From positions 19,547 to 31,100 of the forward strand of contig CAAAJI010000147.1 of assembly GCA_900642245.1 (NCBI GenBank): a stretch of DNA of 11,554 bases, given 5' to 3'. Each line of letters opens with the position of its first letter. Position 1 is the first letter of the stretch. The stretch is from Fragilaria radians. Its lineage: Eukaryota > Bacillariophyta > Fragilariophyceae > Fragilariales > Fragilariaceae. The translations under genes were made by a program, and so were the position numbers. The notes under the pieces were generated by a model. The model was not told the origin of the DNA. It did not search any database and saw only the letters and a program-made list of their open reading frames with translations. This document shows positions 7,690 to 11,554 of this stretch, piece after piece.

Positions 7690-10689
7690 TCAATCCGTTT
7701 CACTATTTGTACTGGCTCGTAGTGCATCAGGCGGAGTTGTATTGGGTAATTCTAACAGTTGAGATTCCAAGCGCGACACTTCGCTTTGAGCTATGCTCAA
7801 TTGATTGGTGAGATCTTGAATTGTCTGAGTACATAAAGCCAATTGAATTTCCAATGTGGCAGCTCTAGTAAGACTCTTTTCCTTTTCATCTTCCAGTTCT
7901 TCCATCCGTTGCAAGGCATCATTCAACTGTTCTGCTACTTCCATGGCCTTACCCATGACAGCTTTTTTGACCTTCTCGTGCGATAAGTGACTTTGTCGTA
8001 AGGCAATCAACTCTTCTGTCATTGTTGCTTGATTAGACGCATATTCGGCTTGAAGACATTCCATTTTCTTTGTTCGTTCTGACAGCGATTTTTCAACTTG
8101 CGACAGTTTGGTTTCTAACTCTGCGCAGTGCACGGCCTTTTCAATTAAGAGACGATTGAGTTTTTCTTCATCGGACCCTATACGAGCAACATTCATGGTT
8201 CGGAGTTCCATGATTTTGGCCTCGCTGAAATTCCTTTCGTGTTCGAGTTGCTCCAGTTTGGTCATTGTTTCTGTGAGACGACTCCGTAACAACCCCAGTT
8301 GTTCCTCAACTACAGCATGATTTTTTCTCATTTCTTGTATTTCTTCAGTTTTGGCATCTAGTTGCTGTTGTACATCATCAGGTATGCTGTCTAGTGTTCT
8401 GGTTTCCTGTTGTGTAATTCTATCGCGCGATTCGTCCAACTCCTTCGTTAGCCTTGCGATATCCTCACGATGAGCCTTTCTTTCACACTCCAACGTTTCT
8501 ATTGCTTCTTTCAATTTTTGGCTCGTAATTTTCCATTCGTTCACAGGCACTTCAGGCGAAGACGATCCATTAGCAGCATCCATCCCTCCTTTACTCTTTT
8601 TTTGTTGTATTTGATTCGTCTGTTTTTCAAGTTTCACCAACTTTTTCTTCAAATCCGTATTTTCCCGTGTTAGGTTACCGATTTGATTGGTAAATCTCAT
8701 TTTCTCTGACGTCTTGAGCTTCATTTCAGAGTTCTTCTGTTTAGAACTGTCTGAGGCTTGAGGCTTTGAATTTAGAGACTCCTCGTTTTGTTTGCTGTCG
8801 TTAGCATCCTTCAGAAGTTTCAATTTCTTAGATAAATCGGCAATTGTAGTTTCATGTTCCTGACAAAGTTTCATAGAATGTTTCAATTGTTGTCGCAATT
8901 CCTTATTTTTCGCCTTGTATTCTTGGAATACACCCTTGGTCATTTTGGCAACACCATTCGTTTTTCTGTCATCATCATTCCCCAAGGAAGAGGATGTCTC
9001 CATTTTTGCAACGGCTGTTGAACTGAGGGTATCATATTTAATCTGGAGTGCCTTAAGCATTTCACTGGTTTTTTGATACATTGTGGTAATTCCGGCTAAT
9101 TTTTGATCTCGCATCCAACTAGAATCCTCAATTTCGGCAATCTTGGTTTCAGCATCCTCCAATTGTTGAGACAAGGCTTGATTGTCTTTTTCCATTTCTT
9201 GAATATACGTTTGAGCTTCCTCTAATCGCCGTTCAAGTTTCCTTATTTGAGATAATGACTTTTGAAATCTCCGTTCCCACTTCGCACCTTGTGACTGTAA
9301 TTCCTGTTGGGAATTCTTTTTAATGACTTCAATTTCTTCCACCTTGGCCGTTACATCCAACAATCTTTGCGATTCGACCGCTTGGACCTGATTTTCTAAT
9401 GAAATTACCCGCTGGACATAATCTATACCTGAATCACAATCTTGATATTTGCCCAACTTTTCTTTGTATTGTTCCAACAACTGTCGCAGTTCCTTTTCTT
9501 TTTGCACTCGCATCCATGATTCTCGTTCCAGCTTTTCAATTTGATCTCTGGCTTCCTCCAAATCTTGAGAGTCTGCCGTAGAGGTTTGATACTTTGGAGT
9601 TTGTCGCAGTTGCCTGGTTAACATGGCGATTTGAGTCGTATGTAGTTCTCGCTCACGCTCTAGTTCTTCAATTTCAGTACGAGCCTCCGCTAGAAGACCT
9701 TTAATATCTTCTTCATGTTGTATATCATCTTGGTGAGGTGTGTCCAATTCCTCTTGTTTTTGCTTCAATGTCTGTTGCAAGGCTTCAATTTGTGATTGAA
9801 GGGATTGTATTGTTTCAGTATGTTTAGATTGCTGAATATCATTATCTTCATCAATATGAGTATCTTGATAATCGTGGCTGTTTGTGTTGCCTTTATTCAT
9901 AGTTTCCGATGACTTATCATTATTTAAGTTCATAACACATTCCAATGCCGATTTGTACAAACGTGGTTCCAACGAATCAACCTGCAAAATTTCTTGAACG
10001 ACAGAATGGGCTTTATGTAACTGGCTTCGTAGGCTTTGAATCTCTTCTTGAAACTCCGTCATTTTTGGTTCCTTATCATTGTGAGATTCGGAATCATGAG
10101 GATCAACACTCCATTCAAAAGAGTTTTGTAAATCACTTGTTTTGGAATGATGATTATTGTCTCGAATATGTTGAATCTCATGAGTTTCAACCATAGATTG
10201 GGATGCTGAGGATGATGACGATGACGATGACGATGACGATGAGGACGATGGTGGACTATCGACACTAATAGGGCCTGACTTTCGACTCAGGTTATCGGTA
10301 CTGGTATTTGGATTTGACAAGGATGATTGACTATTATTGTATTGAGAATTTCCAGGACTATCCACACTGACAGGTCCTGATGATCTTCCTTCAAGCCGTG
10401 ATGTATATTCGATGTTTGTTGTGTCCATGATGGTAGTAGTGGCAGTGGAATCCGTATTTGCCTTGAGTGTTGTTCCATCGTTGTTACCATTTTCGATGTT
10501 ATTGTTGTTGCTATTGTTTTGGACCATCACCACTCCAAAAGAATCAACTTTGTAGGAAGATGTATTGTTGGTTAGATATGATGACATAGATTCCTCATCC
10601 ATGCATTGTATATCATCATTGTTGTTGCTAGAAGGATGATTGTGCCTCTTCTTTCTTCGTCTTGTAATAGAATGGGCAAATTTCCTCAT
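7690..10689 (-). CDS. Large coiled-coil protein with Ser-rich N-terminal head, function unknown
   Basis: Uninterrupted frame of 999 residues with no intron needed. The ATG at 10689-10687 is the first after an in-frame TAA about 15 codons upstream. Residues 1-20 are strongly basic (RRRKKRH at 10-16), a possible nuclear signal or acidic-partner contact. Residues 20-205 are low complexity, rich in Asn, Ser and Thr. They hold two copies of SGP(V/I)SVDSP (104-112 and 138-146) and a run of 14 Ser from about 148. From about 210 to 980 the sequence is a Glu/Lys/Gln/Leu-rich heptad rod with breaks near 240-285, 555-590, 630-665 and 695-720. Related segments recur in the rod, of the form A-x-x-x-I-E-x-L-E-x-E, and SWMR occurs twice (about 390-393 and 524-527). 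No motor, kinase, membrane or zinc motif is seen. Such architecture suits a cytoskeletal, centrosomal, Golgi-tether or scaffold role, but the sequence does not decide among them. Confidence 0.88.
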   Translation of the reverse strand: MRKFAHSITRRRKKRHNHPSSNNNDDIQCMDEESMSSYLTNNTSSYKVDSFGVVMVQNNSNNNNIENGNNDGTTLKANTDSTATTTIMDTTNIEYTSRLEGRSSGPVSVDSPGNSQYNNSQSSLSNPNTSTDNLSRKSGPISVDSPPSSSSSSSSSSSSSSASQSMVETHEIQHIRDNNHHSKTSDLQNSFEWSVDPHDSESHNDKEPKMTEFQEEIQSLRSQLHKAHSVVQEILQVDSLEPRLYKSALECVMNLNNDKSSETMNKGNTNSHDYQDTHIDEDNDIQQSKHTETIQSLQSQIEALQQTLKQKQEELDTPHQDDIQHEEDIKGLLAEARTEIEELERERELHTTQIAMLTRQLRQTPKYQTSTADSQDLEEARDQIEKLERESWMRVQKEKELRQLLEQYKEKLGKYQDCDSGIDYVQRVISLENQVQAVESQRLLDVTAKVEEIEVIKKNSQQELQSQGAKWERRFQKSLSQIRKLERRLEEAQTYIQEMEKDNQALSQQLEDAETKIAEIEDSSWMRDQKLAGITTMYQKTSEMLKALQIKYDTLSSTAVAKMETSSSLGNDDDRKTNGVAKMTKGVFQEYKAKNKELRQQLKHSMKLCQEHETTIADLSKKLKLLKDANDSKQNEESLNSKPQASDSSKQKNSEMKLKTSEKMRFTNQIGNLTRENTDLKKKLVKLEKQTNQIQQKKSKGGMDAANGSSSPEVPVNEWKITSQKLKEAIETLECERKAHREDIARLTKELDESRDRITQQETRTLDSIPDDVQQQLDAKTEEIQEMRKNHAVVEEQLGLLRSRLTETMTKLEQLEHERNFSEAKIMELRTMNVARIGSDEEKLNRLLIEKAVHCAELETKLSQVEKSLSERTKKMECLQAEYASNQATMTEELIALRQSHLSHEKVKKAVMGKAMEVAEQLNDALQRMEELEDEKEKSLTRAATLEIQLALCTQTIQDLTNQLSIAQSEVSRLESQLLELPNTTPPDALRASTNSETD
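10211..10250. repeat. GAT/GAC hexanucleotide microsatellite inside the coiled-coil gene
   Basis: About four perfect units of GATGAC plus near-matches at both ends. On the coding minus strand the run gives alternating TCA and TCG codons and forms most of a 14-residue Ser tract. The tract is therefore likely to vary in length between alleles. Mixed synonymous codons at its edges (TCC) show some age or selection for Ser. Confidence 0.8.
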
Positions 10690-11554
10690 AACTTTGTAGT
10701 GCTGCTTGTTGTATTTGATGTGTTTAAGATGAATGGATAATTAATCGACATACCGATGAATCCATCAAATTAGTATGCGATGAAGGTGTAATTGAAATGG
10801 AGTGAAGGAGGATTGAACTTCTATCGTCGAAACTCCTTCTTTTGTGGGATAGTAATGTACTGGTACTAGTAAGATGACCTCACTTTTAACAACTTTCTTG
10901 GTTACCTGATTGCCATTGACTAGTCGTATTATCTGAATTGTACCGAGCAAATGTTCCAATGGAAGTAAGTGACATCATAAAAGTAGTAGAAAAGGTAAGG
11001 AACAATCTCATCATATTTCAGATCATGTTGGACATGACAACATATTAAATATCTTTCGGGCAATGGTGATACCCTATTGGTAGATTTTTTCCGAAAGTTC
11101 TTAGGCTTGGATGATTTCCATTGATTTACCATAATAGACCATTCATCATGTTCCAATGTTTGGAATTGAAAAAAATGAGTGAGACTTCAAAACAAAGAGA
11201 CAACAAATTTTATTTTTACCCCATGCGAATTGCATCATATTTTTGAAAACTTCATCTATACTTCAAAGCTCATATTCCATATCTAGAACCTGTATTATGG
11301 GATCCATTTATGTATAAATTGTACCCGATGTGCGAGTATAGATATTTATAAATCCAAAATTCACAACATACTAAGGATTAGAATGACTTCTTAAATGAAA
11401 TGTAGCTTTGATTTGCCCCTTCCTTAAACATGCACGAAGTTTCTCCATAATTGTGGATTTCCTGGTAAGAAATGATATAATTTTGTTCTTCATTCAAAGC
11501 ACCATGTTGTACACTGAGAGTGACATTCATAAACATTGCCATAAATAAATTGAT
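10690..11554. other. Upstream flank of the coiled-coil gene, no gene seen
   Basis: AT-rich flank expected to contain the minus-strand promoter and 5' leader of the 999-residue gene. The two longest minus-strand frames (10765-10959 and 10929-11156) start with TTG, lack recognisable motifs and overlap each other, so they are not called. A TATTTATAAAT run at about 11342-11352 is TATA-like but far from the start codon. No RNA gene or transposon motif is visible. Confidence 0.45.

Noticed and set aside
10059..10265. 68-codon minus-strand frame with an Arg-His repeat
   Set aside because: It is the alternative reading of the Ser-encoding microsatellite within the 999-residue gene; its repetitive content comes from the shadow frame.
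10765..11156. Two overlapping minus-strand frames of 64 and 75 codons upstream of the coiled-coil gene
   Set aside because: Both need a TTG start, overlap each other and show no motif. They lie in AT-rich flank where such runs are expected.

Overview
The window looks like nuclear DNA of a diatom. Three lines of evidence agree: Ty1/copia retrotransposon pieces of the type common in diatom genomes, a 224-residue protein of a lineage-specific family with a WY...ARGLEFRT...VLDEQ signature, and a divergent DUF6824-like protein, a family expanded in diatoms. AT-rich spacers and a candidate 73-nt intron with a TACTAAC branch site also fit a compact eukaryotic genome. The species cannot be named from this sequence. 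There is no bacterial-style operon, CRISPR array, rRNA or tRNA.

Layout. Bases 1-184 hold the first 61 codons of a copia gag-pol polyprotein on the minus strand, running off the left edge, followed by its probable leader and LTR (185 to about 454). Bases 455-917 are a broken copia RNase H region on the plus strand, from a different and older copy. Bases 918-2258 are non-genic but carry scattered short open segments that may be a decayed gene. Bases 2334-3008 (plus) encode the 224-aa diatom-family protein, with a TATA-like box just upstream. Bases 3009-5056 hold no gene I can support.

Bases 5057-6176 (minus) hold the DUF6824-like gene. The first open frame (5481-6176) is probably joined through a short intron to a second exon (5057-5418), giving about 348 residues. 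Bases 6177-7281 are spacer containing a 103-bp-period tandem duplication. Bases 7282-7527 (minus) may be a small gene or first exon. Bases 7690-10689 (minus) encode a 999-residue protein with a basic N-terminus, a Ser/Asn-rich low-complexity head and a long coiled-coil rod. Bases 10690-11554 are its upstream, apparently gene-free flank.

The genes do not form a recognisable pathway. This is ordinary diatom gene space next to a retrotransposon cluster. The points most worth following up are the degenerate DUF6824 domain with its unannotated second exon, the repeated segment in the coiled-coil rod, and the tandem 103-bp repeat with a conserved splice-donor-like end.
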